The notes under the pieces: generated by a model
What the model was told of the DNA's origin: nothing
The model's input: the letters and a program-made list of their open reading frames with translations, nothing else
Database searches by the model: none
Shown here: one piece after another, positions 17,094 to 24,379 of the stretch
How positions within the stretch are numbered: the first letter of the stretch is position 1
Layout: every line of letters begins with the position of its first letter
Assembly: GCF_036194065.1 (NCBI RefSeq)
Contig: NZ_CP108095.1
Span: 1,922,001 to 1,986,000, forward strand
Length of the DNA: 64,000 nucleotides
Source of the DNA: Streptomyces sp. NBC_00239
GTDB lineage: Bacteria > Actinomycetota > Actinomycetes > Streptomycetales > Streptomycetaceae
Direction: 5' to 3'
Position numbers and translations under genes: made by a program

Positions 17094-18824
17094 CTAACCG
17101 ACGGCGACGCCGGCCACGCGCAGGGCGTGGAGCAGCTCGCGGTGGCGGCTCTCGGAGACCCCGCGGGCGGCGGTCAGCAGCCGGGGCGCGAGGCGCTGCG
17201 GGTCCTGCCGGGCCAGCCGCGCCGACTCCTCGGCCGTCCGCACCTGCACGAAGGCCCCGAGCAGGGCGCCCGCCTCGCGGTCCCGGCCGGCCGCGGTCAG
17301 CACCAGGGCCGCGTCCGCGATCTCGGCGGCCGGGCGGACCACGCCCTGGCGCAGCAGCCGGCCGCAGTCGGCCTCCCGGCCGGCCGCGCTGAGGGCGGCC
17401 GCGGCGGCGGCGAGCCGCGCGGGCGGCAGCGAGGCCGCCTCCCAGAGCAGGGTGGCCCAGTCGGCGCCGAGCCCGGCCCGCTCCAACTGTCCGGCGAGCG
17501 CGGGCAACAGGGGCGCCGGCCAGGCCGCCGCCTCACAGAGCAGCACGTGCGCCTCGCCGGTACGGCCGCCGGCCCGCAGCCCTACGAGCTCCGCGACCCG
17601 CGCGGCGATGTCGGGCGTGGCGGCGGGGGCGGGCTCGGCCGCCGGGAATCCGGGCGCGGGCGCGGGCCCCGGGGCCGGCGGGCCGGCCTGGGCGCCCGAC
17701 CGGTCCACCCCGCTGCGGCCCCGCGCAGCGGGGTCCGGCGCGGCCCCGGGACCGGATCCGAAGCCGGGCTCGGGCCCCAAGCCTGCCCCGGGCTGGGAGC
17801 CGACTCCGGGCTCGAAGCCGGGCGCGACCCCGGACCCGGATACGAAGTCGGGCGCGAGCCGGACGCCGGATCCGGATGCGGATGCGAAGCCCGGCCCGGA
17901 CTCCGGTCCGGGCACGAAGCCCGACCCGTGACCGGATGCGAGGTCCGGGTCCGGCCCGTGTCCGAAGCCGGGCGCGGGCGCGGGCCCGCCGCCGACCCCG
18001 CCGCCGCCATGGGTGCCGGTCGGCGGATCGGCCGGGGCGGGTACGGGGTCGGGGGCGGGGGCGTAGCGGGCGCCGCGCGGGGCGGGGGCCGGAGAGGCTG
18101 GCGGTGCGGGCTGTCGGTGGGTGGGGGCCGGGTCGGGGGTGGGGGCGTAGCGGGCGCCCCGGCCGCGGGCACCGCCGCGCAGCCGGCGGCCGGTGCCGCC
18201 CAGGGCGCGCTGCCGCGCGGCCTCGTCCGGGGCGGCGGCCGCGCCCGGGGTGGTGGCCTCGTTCGGGACGGCGGCCGCGCCGGCGGTCGCGCGGGCGGCC
18301 AGGTCCTCCAGGCGGGCGGTGAGGTCCGCGCAGCGGGAGCGGGCGCGGGCCAGGTCGTCGTGGGTCCAGGACAGTTCGCGGGTGAGCGCCTCGGCCCGCG
18401 CGTGGCCGGTGGCGGCCTGGAGCTGCGCGGTCAGCTGCTGGAGGGCGGCCTCCGAGCCGCTCCGCTGCGCCTGCGCGGCCGCCAGCAGTTCGGCCAACTC
18501 GACTTGGCCGCCCGGCCGTTGGTCGTGGGCGGTAACGGCGGCAGCGCGCAGCCGGGCGGCGACGGCGCTCTCCCGTGCGGCCGGCTGCGGCCCGCGCAGC
18601 TCCGCGAAGTCGTGCAGCAGGGACTGGAGTACGTCCCAGGGCGGGATGGCGGCGCCGTGCAGACAGGCCCGCATGCCGTCCGGATCGCGCCTGAGGAACT
18701 CCGCGTACCAGCCGGTCGCGGGATCGAGGAGATCGGTCAATCCCCGCATGTGTGCGGCGAGTCGGTCCACGGGGCCGGTCGAGCCTGTCGCTTCTCCGCT
18801 GTCCATGGCCGCATTGCATCGCAC
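17094..18824 (-). CDS. Hypothetical protein with Pro/Gly/Ala-rich linker
   Basis: A 576-residue protein I cannot assign. Residues about 20-75 (LTDLLDPATGWYAEFLRRD, IPPWDVLQSLLHDFAELRG) look like a conserved actinobacterial N-terminal module. Residues about 80-180 are helical and probably coiled-coil (LAAAQAQRSGSEAALQQLTA). Residues about 215-400 are a low-complexity linker full of PGFGxGP and PAPAP units. The last ~170 residues are Ala/Leu-rich repeated helices, TPR-like in spacing (AGRTGEAHVLLCEAA, AGREADCGRLLRQG, AGRDREAGALLGAF). No signal peptide or membrane segment. The start is uncertain: an in-frame ATG at 18806 is equally possible and neither has a clear ribosome site. Confidence 0.75.
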   Translation of the reverse strand: MRCNAAMDSGEATGSTGPVDRLAAHMRGLTDLLDPATGWYAEFLRRDPDGMRACLHGAAIPPWDVLQSLLHDFAELRGPQPAARESAVAARLRAAAVTAHDQRPGGQVELAELLAAAQAQRSGSEAALQQLTAQLQAATGHARAEALTRELSWTHDDLARARSRCADLTARLEDLAARATAGAAAVPNEATTPGAAAAPDEAARQRALGGTGRRLRGGARGRGARYAPTPDPAPTHRQPAPPASPAPAPRGARYAPAPDPVPAPADPPTGTHGGGGVGGGPAPAPGFGHGPDPDLASGHGSGFVPGPESGPGFASASGSGVRLAPDFVSGSGVAPGFEPGVGSQPGAGLGPEPGFGSGPGAAPDPAARGRSGVDRSGAQAGPPAPGPAPAPGFPAAEPAPAATPDIAARVAELVGLRAGGRTGEAHVLLCEAAAWPAPLLPALAGQLERAGLGADWATLLWEAASLPPARLAAAAAALSAAGREADCGRLLRQGVVRPAAEIADAALVLTAAGRDREAGALLGAFVQVRTAEESARLARQDPQRLAPRLLTAARGVSESRHRELLHALRVAGVAVG

Positions 18825-18851
18825 CCGTGTTACGGGCGGGCTACGGGAGCC

Positions 18852-19244
18852 TCAAAGGTTGACGGCGGGTGAGAGGGCGATTGCGGTGTGCGGTCGGCGA
18901 CCCAGCCGGGCGAGCGTGGCGGGCCAGTCGACGGCCCAGAACTGCCAGGTGTACTTGCGGGCGAGCAGCTTGCGCACCCGGCGGGTGCCGGCCTCGTCGA
19001 GCAGCCGGGCGACGGCGGCCGTCTCCGGCGCTTCCGGTACGGTCCGGCCCCGGACGTCGCACGCGGTGAGGACGACCCGCGGATTGTTGCGGATCCGCTT
19101 GACCTTCCAGGAGTCGGTGCGCGTCCACACGAACAGCTCGCCCCCGTCGGCGGCGGCCCACACGGGCGTGGCGACGGGGGTGCCGTCCTTCTTGAAGGTG
19201 GTGAGGCTGACGTACTTGCCGCGGCCGAGCTCTTCCAGGGTCAT
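18852..19244 (-). CDS. PPOX-class F420-dependent oxidoreductase
   Basis: A 130-residue split-barrel flavin/deazaflavin-binding protein. It starts MTLEELGRGKYVSLTTFKKD and contains GTPVATPVWAA, KVKRIRNNPRVVLTACDVRG and RKYTWQFWAVDW, typical of the F420-dependent pyridoxamine-phosphate-oxidase-like group (TIGR03666-like). Such small proteins reduce diverse substrates with F420H2; the substrate here is unknown. It stands alone on the minus strand, 27 bases ahead of the 17094 gene. Confidence 0.88.
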   Translation of the reverse strand: MTLEELGRGKYVSLTTFKKDGTPVATPVWAAADGGELFVWTRTDSWKVKRIRNNPRVVLTACDVRGRTVPEAPETAAVARLLDEAGTRRVRKLLARKYTWQFWAVDWPATLARLGRRPHTAIALSPAVNL

Positions 19245-19271
19245 GGGCCGAGGGTAGGCGGGCCGTACGGA

Positions 19272-20558
19272 TCAGACGGCGCCGGGGGTCCCTGCCCCGC
19301 CGGCCCCCACAGAAGCCCCCGCAGCAGCACCCGCCGAGGCACCCGCGACCGCCCCGGTCGCGTGGGTGAGCGTCTCCCAGGCCACGAACAGGTCGTCGGT
19401 GCCGGCCGGCCGCATCCGCCGCGCCAGCTCGCGGGTCAGCGGCAGCCGCGCTCCCGTGCGGCCCTCGTAGTGGGCGAGCGCGACCTCCAGGTCAGGGCCC
19501 ATCGTGCGCTCGACCGTGCCGCCGCACAGCCAGTCGGGCGCCTTCTCGCCGAGCTGGTGGCGGGCGTGGAACTCCATGGCCTTGGTGAGCCGCTCGGCTT
19601 CCTCCCCGTACAGGTCGACGCCCTGGAGCCAGGCGGTCTCGGCGATGTGCGCGGAGGCGGCGAGCGCGTACCCGACGTGCATGAGGTTGCGGCAGGTCTC
19701 CTGGGCAAGGCCGTCCCGGTAGGTGCCCTGGCCGAACCAGTACGCCTTGACCTGGTCAGGGGTGTCGATGCCGGCGCGGGCGGGCGCCTTGGGCCGCGGG
19801 CCGTCGGAGGCGAGGTAGAAGTAGGCGGGGACCCGGTCCCGGAAGCGGCGCAGCGACTCGGCGAAGACCTCCTGGTCCTCGAGGAACACCGCGATGGCGA
19901 TGGAGGCGTCGGTCATGGCCAGTTCCCAGTTGCCGTTGAAGGCGGGGACCTGGTCGCGGACGGTGGGCAGGTAGGCCGTGCGCAGCATGTCCTGGAAGCG
20001 CCGGACCCGCGGGGCCCGCCAGGCCGGGTAACCGGCGTGCACGATGTCGGCGGCCCGGGCCCAGGTGGCGCCGGCCCAGGCGGCCTGGAGTCCGGCGTTG
20101 CCGCCGGTGTGCCCGGTCATGACGGCCGACCAGTCGTCCATGATCTCGACGGCCTTGCGGGCGTGCGCGGTGTCGCCGGTGACCGACCAGAGCAGGGCGT
20201 GGGTGTAGGCGGCGATGGCGTCCTGGCGTTCGTCGAGGCAGGACTGCGGTCCCGCGTCGAACGGGCAGGGGACCACGTCGGCGGGGTGGGCGGTGTAGCC
20301 GGGCGCGGCGTACCGGCTCCCGGCGAGCGCCGCGTGGGCCGAGGCCCAGGGCTCGGCTCCCTGGGCGACCATCTTCTTGGCGTGTGCCAGTTGGGCGCGG
20401 CCGACGACGACTCCGGGGTGGCGGAAGTCGACGTCGGTGACGCTCTTGCCGTGGGCCCGGCCGTCGGGTGCGGCGCAGGCGGCGAGGAGAAGTCCCGCCG
20501 CGAGCAGTACTCCGACGACTCCGAGGCCGAGTCGCTTGGATGCGTTCAGTTCAGACAC
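19272..20558 (-). CDS. Alginate-lyase-family lipoprotein
   Basis: A 428-residue predicted lipoprotein with an alginate lyase/heparinase-like alpha-toroid domain. The start is a GTG at 20558 (SELNASKRLG...). A hydrophobic signal with the lipobox LLLAACAAP gives a lipidated Cys near residue 28. The domain shows VVVGRAQLAHAKKMVA, a helical core with AFNGNWELAMTDASIAIAVF (the N-x-x motif region of alginate lyases), and DGRP-like SDGPRPKAPARAG with a later TYRDGLAQETCRNLMHVGY. It should act outside the membrane on uronate-containing polysaccharide, but the substrate cannot be read from sequence. The C-terminus ends in an Ala/Gly-rich tail. It follows the XRE regulator gene on the same strand by 58 bases. 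Confidence 0.82.
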   Translation of the reverse strand: MSELNASKRLGLGVVGVLLAAGLLLAACAAPDGRAHGKSVTDVDFRHPGVVVGRAQLAHAKKMVAQGAEPWASAHAALAGSRYAAPGYTAHPADVVPCPFDAGPQSCLDERQDAIAAYTHALLWSVTGDTAHARKAVEIMDDWSAVMTGHTGGNAGLQAAWAGATWARAADIVHAGYPAWRAPRVRRFQDMLRTAYLPTVRDQVPAFNGNWELAMTDASIAIAVFLEDQEVFAESLRRFRDRVPAYFYLASDGPRPKAPARAGIDTPDQVKAYWFGQGTYRDGLAQETCRNLMHVGYALAASAHIAETAWLQGVDLYGEEAERLTKAMEFHARHQLGEKAPDWLCGGTVERTMGPDLEVALAHYEGRTGARLPLTRELARRMRPAGTDDLFVAWETLTHATGAVAGASAGAAAGASVGAGGAGTPGAV

Positions 20559-20616
20559 GCGTTCACGTGTGCCCCGCCGGGGCGGCGCCGCACCGCGGAT
20601 TGCGCCGAACGGACCC

Positions 20617-20868
20617 TCAGAGGGGCAGCAGCGCGCAGCGCCGGACCAGGTCGTCCATGGAGAGGCCGAGGGCGTCGGCGAGCGCGGCCACGGTGAAGAA
20701 GGCGGGGGTGGGGGCCCGGCCGGTCTCGATCTTGCGCAGGGTTTCGGCGGAGAGTCCGGCCTGGGCGGCGACGTCGACCATGCTGCGGCCGCCGCGGGCC
20801 TCGCGCAGCAGCAGGCCGAGCCGCTCGCCGCGCTCACGCTCTTCGGGGGTCAGGGGGGTGCGCACCAT
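20617..20868 (-). CDS. XRE-family helix-turn-helix regulator
   Basis: An 83-residue single-domain DNA-binding protein: RLGLLLREARGGRSMVDVAA, the recognition region QAGLSAETLRKIETGRAP and TVAALADALGLSMDDLVRRC make a full HTH_3 fold with nothing else attached. Its ATG directly follows a -10-like TAGAAT with only six bases between, so its mRNA is probably leaderless. It is divergent from a methionine aminopeptidase gene, and two matching boxes in the 63-base gap overlap both promoters, so autoregulation and control of the peptidase are likely. Confidence 0.9.
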   Translation of the reverse strand: MVRTPLTPEERERGERLGLLLREARGGRSMVDVAAQAGLSAETLRKIETGRAPTPAFFTVAALADALGLSMDDLVRRCALLPL

Positions 20869-20873
20869 GACGT

Positions 20874-20924
20874 CATTCTAATACCGGATCCCCCGCCGGC
20901 ACCCCATTCTTATACCGGTATAGT
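20874..20924. promoter_or_regulatory. Divergent leaderless promoters with paired operator boxes
   Basis: Two near-identical 14-mers, CATTCTAATACCGG (20874-20887) and CATTCTTATACCGG (20905-20918), sit 31 bases apart. The second extends into the palindrome TATACCGGTATA (20911-20922). On the minus strand the first contains -10-like TAGAAT, six bases before the XRE ATG. On the plus strand TATAGT (20919-20924) lies seven bases before the peptidase ATG at 20932. No -35 match is evident. The XRE protein is the likely ligand. Confidence 0.65.
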
Positions 20925-20931
20925 AATGGGC

Positions 20932-21699
20932 ATGGTTGAGTTGAAGACGGAACAGTCCATCGCCCGCATGCGGGACGCCGGCCGGGTCGTGGCCCGCACC
21001 CTCCAGGCCGTACGGGAGGCCGCCGCGGTCGGCGTGACCCTCACCGACCTGGACCAGGTGGCGCGGCGGGTACTGGCCGGGGCGGGCGCCGGGTCCCCCT
21101 TCCTGGGCTACCGCCCGTCGTTCGCCCCGGTGCCCTTCCCCGCCGTGGTGTGCGCGTCCGTCAACGACGCGATCGTGCACGGCATCCCGGACGGCTACCG
21201 GCTGCGCGACGGCGACCTCGTCAGCATCGACTGCGGCGCCGTGCTCGACGGCTGGGTGGGCGACGCGGCCGTCAGCTTCACGGTGGGCCGGGCCCGCCCC
21301 GAGGACCTCGCCCTGATCGAGGCGGCCGAGGCGGCCCTGCGCGCGGGCATCGCCGCGGCCGTGCCCGGCAACCGCATCGGCGACATCGCGCACGCCATCG
21401 GCCGGGTCTGCCGGGGCGCCGGCTACGGCATCCCGGACGGATTCGGCGGCCACGGCGTGGGCCGCACCATGCACGAGGACCCGGGCGTGCCCAACGAGGG
21501 CCCGCCCGGCCGCGGCACGAAGCTGCGCGCCGGCATGGTGCTGGCCATCGAGCCGATGGTGATCGCCGGCGGCGGGGACGACTACCTGACCGACGGCGAC
21601 GGCTGGACGCTGCGCACCACGGACGGCAGCCGGGCCGCGCACGCCGAGCACACCGTGGCGATCACCGCCGCCGGCCCGAGGATCCTCACCGCCCTGTGA
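20932..21699 (+). CDS. map: Type I methionine aminopeptidase (accessory copy)
   Basis: A 255-residue peptidase M24A enzyme that removes N-terminal methionine. The five metal ligands are visible in context: VSIDCGAVLDGWVGDAA (two Asp), GGHGVGRTMHEDP (His), AIEPMVIAGGGDDY (Glu) and HAEHTVAIT (Glu). His in NDAIVHGIPDG is the usual substrate-side residue. The ATG at 20932 is chosen because TATAGT lies seven bases upstream, which suits a leaderless transcript; an ATG at 20926 would fall almost on the -10. It is paired head to head with a small XRE regulator and away from ribosomal genes, so it is probably a regulated second copy rather than the housekeeping enzyme. Confidence 0.92.
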   Translation: MVELKTEQSIARMRDAGRVVARTLQAVREAAAVGVTLTDLDQVARRVLAGAGAGSPFLGYRPSFAPVPFPAVVCASVNDAIVHGIPDGYRLRDGDLVSIDCGAVLDGWVGDAAVSFTVGRARPEDLALIEAAEAALRAGIAAAVPGNRIGDIAHAIGRVCRGAGYGIPDGFGGHGVGRTMHEDPGVPNEGPPGRGTKLRAGMVLAIEPMVIAGGGDDYLTDGDGWTLRTTDGSRAAHAEHTVAITAAGPRILTAL

Positions 21700-21705
21700 C
21701 GCGCG

Positions 21706-21745
21706 GGCCCCGGCCCGTACGGACGATCCCGTCCGGGCCGGGGCC
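21706..21745. terminator. Perfect 12-bp hairpin between convergent genes
   Basis: GGCCCCGGCCCG (21706-21717) pairs with CGGGCCGGGGCC (21734-21745) between the ends of map and the gamma-glutamyltransferase gene. It can serve both genes. Confidence 0.75.
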
Positions 21746-21756
21746 GGACGGCACCG

Positions 21757-23580
21757 CTACCGCCCGTACGGGCGCACCACCATCGCGGAGCCGCCGCCGC
21801 GCCGGGTGGTTTCCGCGGCGGCCAGCCAGCGGCCGTCCCGGAGGCGCTGCACGCCGGTCGCCGCGCCGATCTCGGGATTCAGCCGGAAGCCGTGGCCCAG
21901 CGCCTCCAGTTCGGCCCGCAGCGGGCTGTTCCACAGGGCCGGTTCGAGCTCGGTGGTGGCCTGGTTGCGCTGGCTGGCGCGCGGCGCGGCGATCGCGTCG
22001 ACCAGCGGCAGGCCGCGGTCCAGGTGCCCGATCAGGGTCTGGAGCACCGTGGTGATGATGGTCGCGCCCCCCGGGGAGCCCACGGCGAGCACCGGACGGC
22101 CGTGCTCCAGCACGATCGTCGGGGAGATCGAGGAGCGCGGCCGCTTGCCGGGACCGGGCAGGTTCGGGTCGGGCACGCCGGGCGCCGCCGGGGCGAAGGA
22201 GAAGTCCGTCAGCTCGTTGTTGAGCAGGAAGCCGCGGCCCGGCACGGTGATCGCGCTGCCGCCGGTGGACTCGATGGTCAGCGTGTACGACACCACGTTG
22301 CCCCAGCGGTCCGCGGTGGTCAGGTGCGTGGTGTTCTCCCCCTCGTACGTGGTCGGGGCGGCCTTGCCGGTGTGCGCGCAGCGCGCCGGGTGCCGCGGGT
22401 CGCCGGGCGCCAGCGGGCTGGTCAGGGCGCGGGCCGGGTCGATCAGGCAGCCGCGGGAGTCGGCGTACCGCTGGGAGAGCAGCTGACGGGTGGGCACGTC
22501 CTCGAACGCGGGGTCCCCGACCCACCGGCCGCGGTCCGCGAAGGAGATCCGGCTGGCCTCGATGTACCGGTGCAGGTACTGCGCCTGGCTCAGGGCGCCG
22601 AGGTCGGAACGCTCCAGGATGTTGAGGGCCTCGCCGACGGTGGTGCCGCCCGAGGACGAGGGGGCCATCGAGTAGACGTCCAGCCCGCGGTAGCCCACCC
22701 GGGTGGGGTCCTGGCGCTTGACGGCGTACCCGGCGAGGTCCGCGGTGGTCAGGTCGCCGGCCCGCACGACGCGGGTGGCGGCCGGGTCCACGGGGGGCTT
22801 GCGCACCGCGCGGACGATGTCCCCGGCGAGCCGGCCGCGGTAGAGCGAGGCCGTGCCCGTACGGCCCAGTTCGGCGTACGTGTCGGCCAGTTCGGGGTTC
22901 TTGAAGGTGCTGCCGACCACGGGCAGCACCCCGCCGGGCAGGAACAGCCGCGCGGTGTCGGGGAAGTCCCGGAACCGGGCCTCGTTCAGCTCGGTCTGGG
23001 CGCGGAAGGTGGCGTCCACCGGGAACCCGTCGCGGGCCAGCTTCTCGGCGGGCCGCAGCAGGGTCCGCAGCGGCCGCGAGCCCCAGCTGTCGAGGACGGC
23101 GCGCCAGGTCGCGGGGGTGCCGGGGACGCCGACGCCCAGGCCGCTGGTCTGGCCCTCGGCGAAGGGGATGGGCGCGCCGTTCTCCTGGAACAGGTGCGCG
23201 TCCGCGGTGGCGGGCGCGGTCTCGCGCCCGTCGACGGTGAACACCCGCCGCCGGGAGGCGTCGTAGTACACGAAGTAGCCCCCGCCGCCGATGCCCGCCG
23301 AGTACGGCTCGGTGACGCCGAGCGCTGCGGCGGTGGCGACGGCGGCGTCCACGGCGTTGCCGCCCGCGCGGAGCACGGCGATGCCCGCGGCGGAGGCGTC
23401 CGCGTCGGCACTGGCGACGGCCCCGCCGTAGCCGACGGCGACCGGCACCTTCGGCGGGGTGGCACGGGCGGGCGCGGCAGGCGGGGCGGCCCCGGTGGGC
23501 GGGGCGGTCGCACCCGTCGCGGCGAGGGCCGCGGCGAGGGCGAGCAGGGCCAGGGAGCGTGTGCGGGAGCGGCGCATCAA
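21757..23580 (-). CDS. ggt: Gamma-glutamyltransferase, secreted
   Basis: A 607-residue gamma-glutamyltranspeptidase that hydrolyses or transfers gamma-glutamyl groups of glutathione-like compounds and poly-glutamyl peptides. It has an N-terminal signal (RSLALLALAAALAATGATA). The large-subunit signature AGGNAVDAAVATAAALGVTE and the substrate-binding Arg region VDGRETAPA are present. The autocleavage nucleophile is the Thr in GENTTHLTTADRWGNVVS (about residue 396), followed by GRGFLLNNELTDF and VGSPGGATIITTVLQ. The residues between (PSSSGGTTVGEALNILE) are also typical. Full length, no truncation. It is convergent with map and divergent from the 23645 gene. Confidence 0.95.
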   Translation of the reverse strand: MMRRSRTRSLALLALAAALAATGATAPPTGAAPPAAPARATPPKVPVAVGYGGAVASADADASAAGIAVLRAGGNAVDAAVATAAALGVTEPYSAGIGGGGYFVYYDASRRRVFTVDGRETAPATADAHLFQENGAPIPFAEGQTSGLGVGVPGTPATWRAVLDSWGSRPLRTLLRPAEKLARDGFPVDATFRAQTELNEARFRDFPDTARLFLPGGVLPVVGSTFKNPELADTYAELGRTGTASLYRGRLAGDIVRAVRKPPVDPAATRVVRAGDLTTADLAGYAVKRQDPTRVGYRGLDVYSMAPSSSGGTTVGEALNILERSDLGALSQAQYLHRYIEASRISFADRGRWVGDPAFEDVPTRQLLSQRYADSRGCLIDPARALTSPLAPGDPRHPARCAHTGKAAPTTYEGENTTHLTTADRWGNVVSYTLTIESTGGSAITVPGRGFLLNNELTDFSFAPAAPGVPDPNLPGPGKRPRSSISPTIVLEHGRPVLAVGSPGGATIITTVLQTLIGHLDRGLPLVDAIAAPRASQRNQATTELEPALWNSPLRAELEALGHGFRLNPEIGAATGVQRLRDGRWLAAAETTRRGGGSAMVVRPYGR

Positions 23581-23644
23581 GACCTCCGGTCAACGGCGAC
23601 CCGCGCAGAGTAACTTCGCGGCGGCTGCCACTACCATCCCGCGC

Positions 23645-24379
23645 ATGAACGAAGACTTGCGCAACGTCCTCCTCGGAGTGATAGGCACCGGCGTCAGCGG
23701 GTCCCTGGGATGGTTCGCCCGGACCTACCTCTGGCTGCGCAGGCTCCGCCGCAAGCAGGCCTTCTTCGGGCTGCCCACCGGGTCGGACTGCCTGTTCGTC
23801 GTCAACCGCCAGATGGGCGGAACCGAGGGCTCGGTGCACCGGCACGACGCATTCGCGCTGCTGGAGATCTCCGCCCTGATCAAGGACTGCGGGGCGAACG
23901 TACAGATCGTCACGCACGACGGGGCCCGCCAGGGCTTCGGCGAGCGGGCCGAGTTCTGTGTCGGCGGGCCCGCCTCCAACCTGCGCACCGCCGCCCACCT
24001 GGCGTCCATGCTGCCGGGGGTGGATGTCGACACGAGCACCGCGGAGGGCCCGGACCGGGGCGCGCTGCGGGTCGGCGGGGAGACCTACCGGTGGCGCAAG
24101 GGCGTCGTCGAGCACGTCCTGCTGGCCCGGCTGACCACCGAGGAGGGGGCGCGCCCGGTGTTCCTGGTGAGCGGGCAGACCGCGGTCAGCAACCAGGCCG
24201 CGGCCCGCTACCTGGCCCGCCACCACGAGCGGCTGGCCCGCCGGTACGGCAGCGGGCCGTTCGTGCTGCTGCTGAAGGTGGTCAACTCCCGCGCGTACGG
24301 CCCGGATGTGACCGAGCTCGTCGCCGACGTCACCGCGGTGGCGCGGACACCCGAAGCGGCAGCCGTGTCAGACCGTTGA
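23645..24379 (+). CDS. Membrane-anchored protein of unknown function, Rossmann-like core
   Basis: A 244-residue protein that I do not recognise as a named family. An N-terminal hydrophobic segment (VLLGVIGTGVSGSLGWFA) precedes the basic WLRRLRRKQ, consistent with a single membrane helix and a cytoplasmic body. The body alternates strands and helices: CLFVVNRQMG, AFALLEISALIKDCGANVQI, EFCVGGPASNLRTAAHLA and FVLLLKVVN. The VGGPxxN motif after a strand suggests a nucleotide- or ligand-binding loop of Rossmannoid/SLOG-like type; this is inference from pattern only. Its last 50 bases overlap the 3' end of the P450 gene on the other strand. The start ATG at 23645 gives the complete membrane helix. 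Confidence 0.75.
   Translation: MNEDLRNVLLGVIGTGVSGSLGWFARTYLWLRRLRRKQAFFGLPTGSDCLFVVNRQMGGTEGSVHRHDAFALLEISALIKDCGANVQIVTHDGARQGFGERAEFCVGGPASNLRTAAHLASMLPGVDVDTSTAEGPDRGALRVGGETYRWRKGVVEHVLLARLTTEEGARPVFLVSGQTAVSNQAAARYLARHHERLARRYGSGPFVLLLKVVNSRAYGPDVTELVADVTAVARTPEAAAVSDR

Noticed and set aside
21686..24226. 846-codon minus-strand frame
   Set aside because: It is the antisense or alternate frame of ggt and its neighbour; ggt motifs are complete in the other frame.
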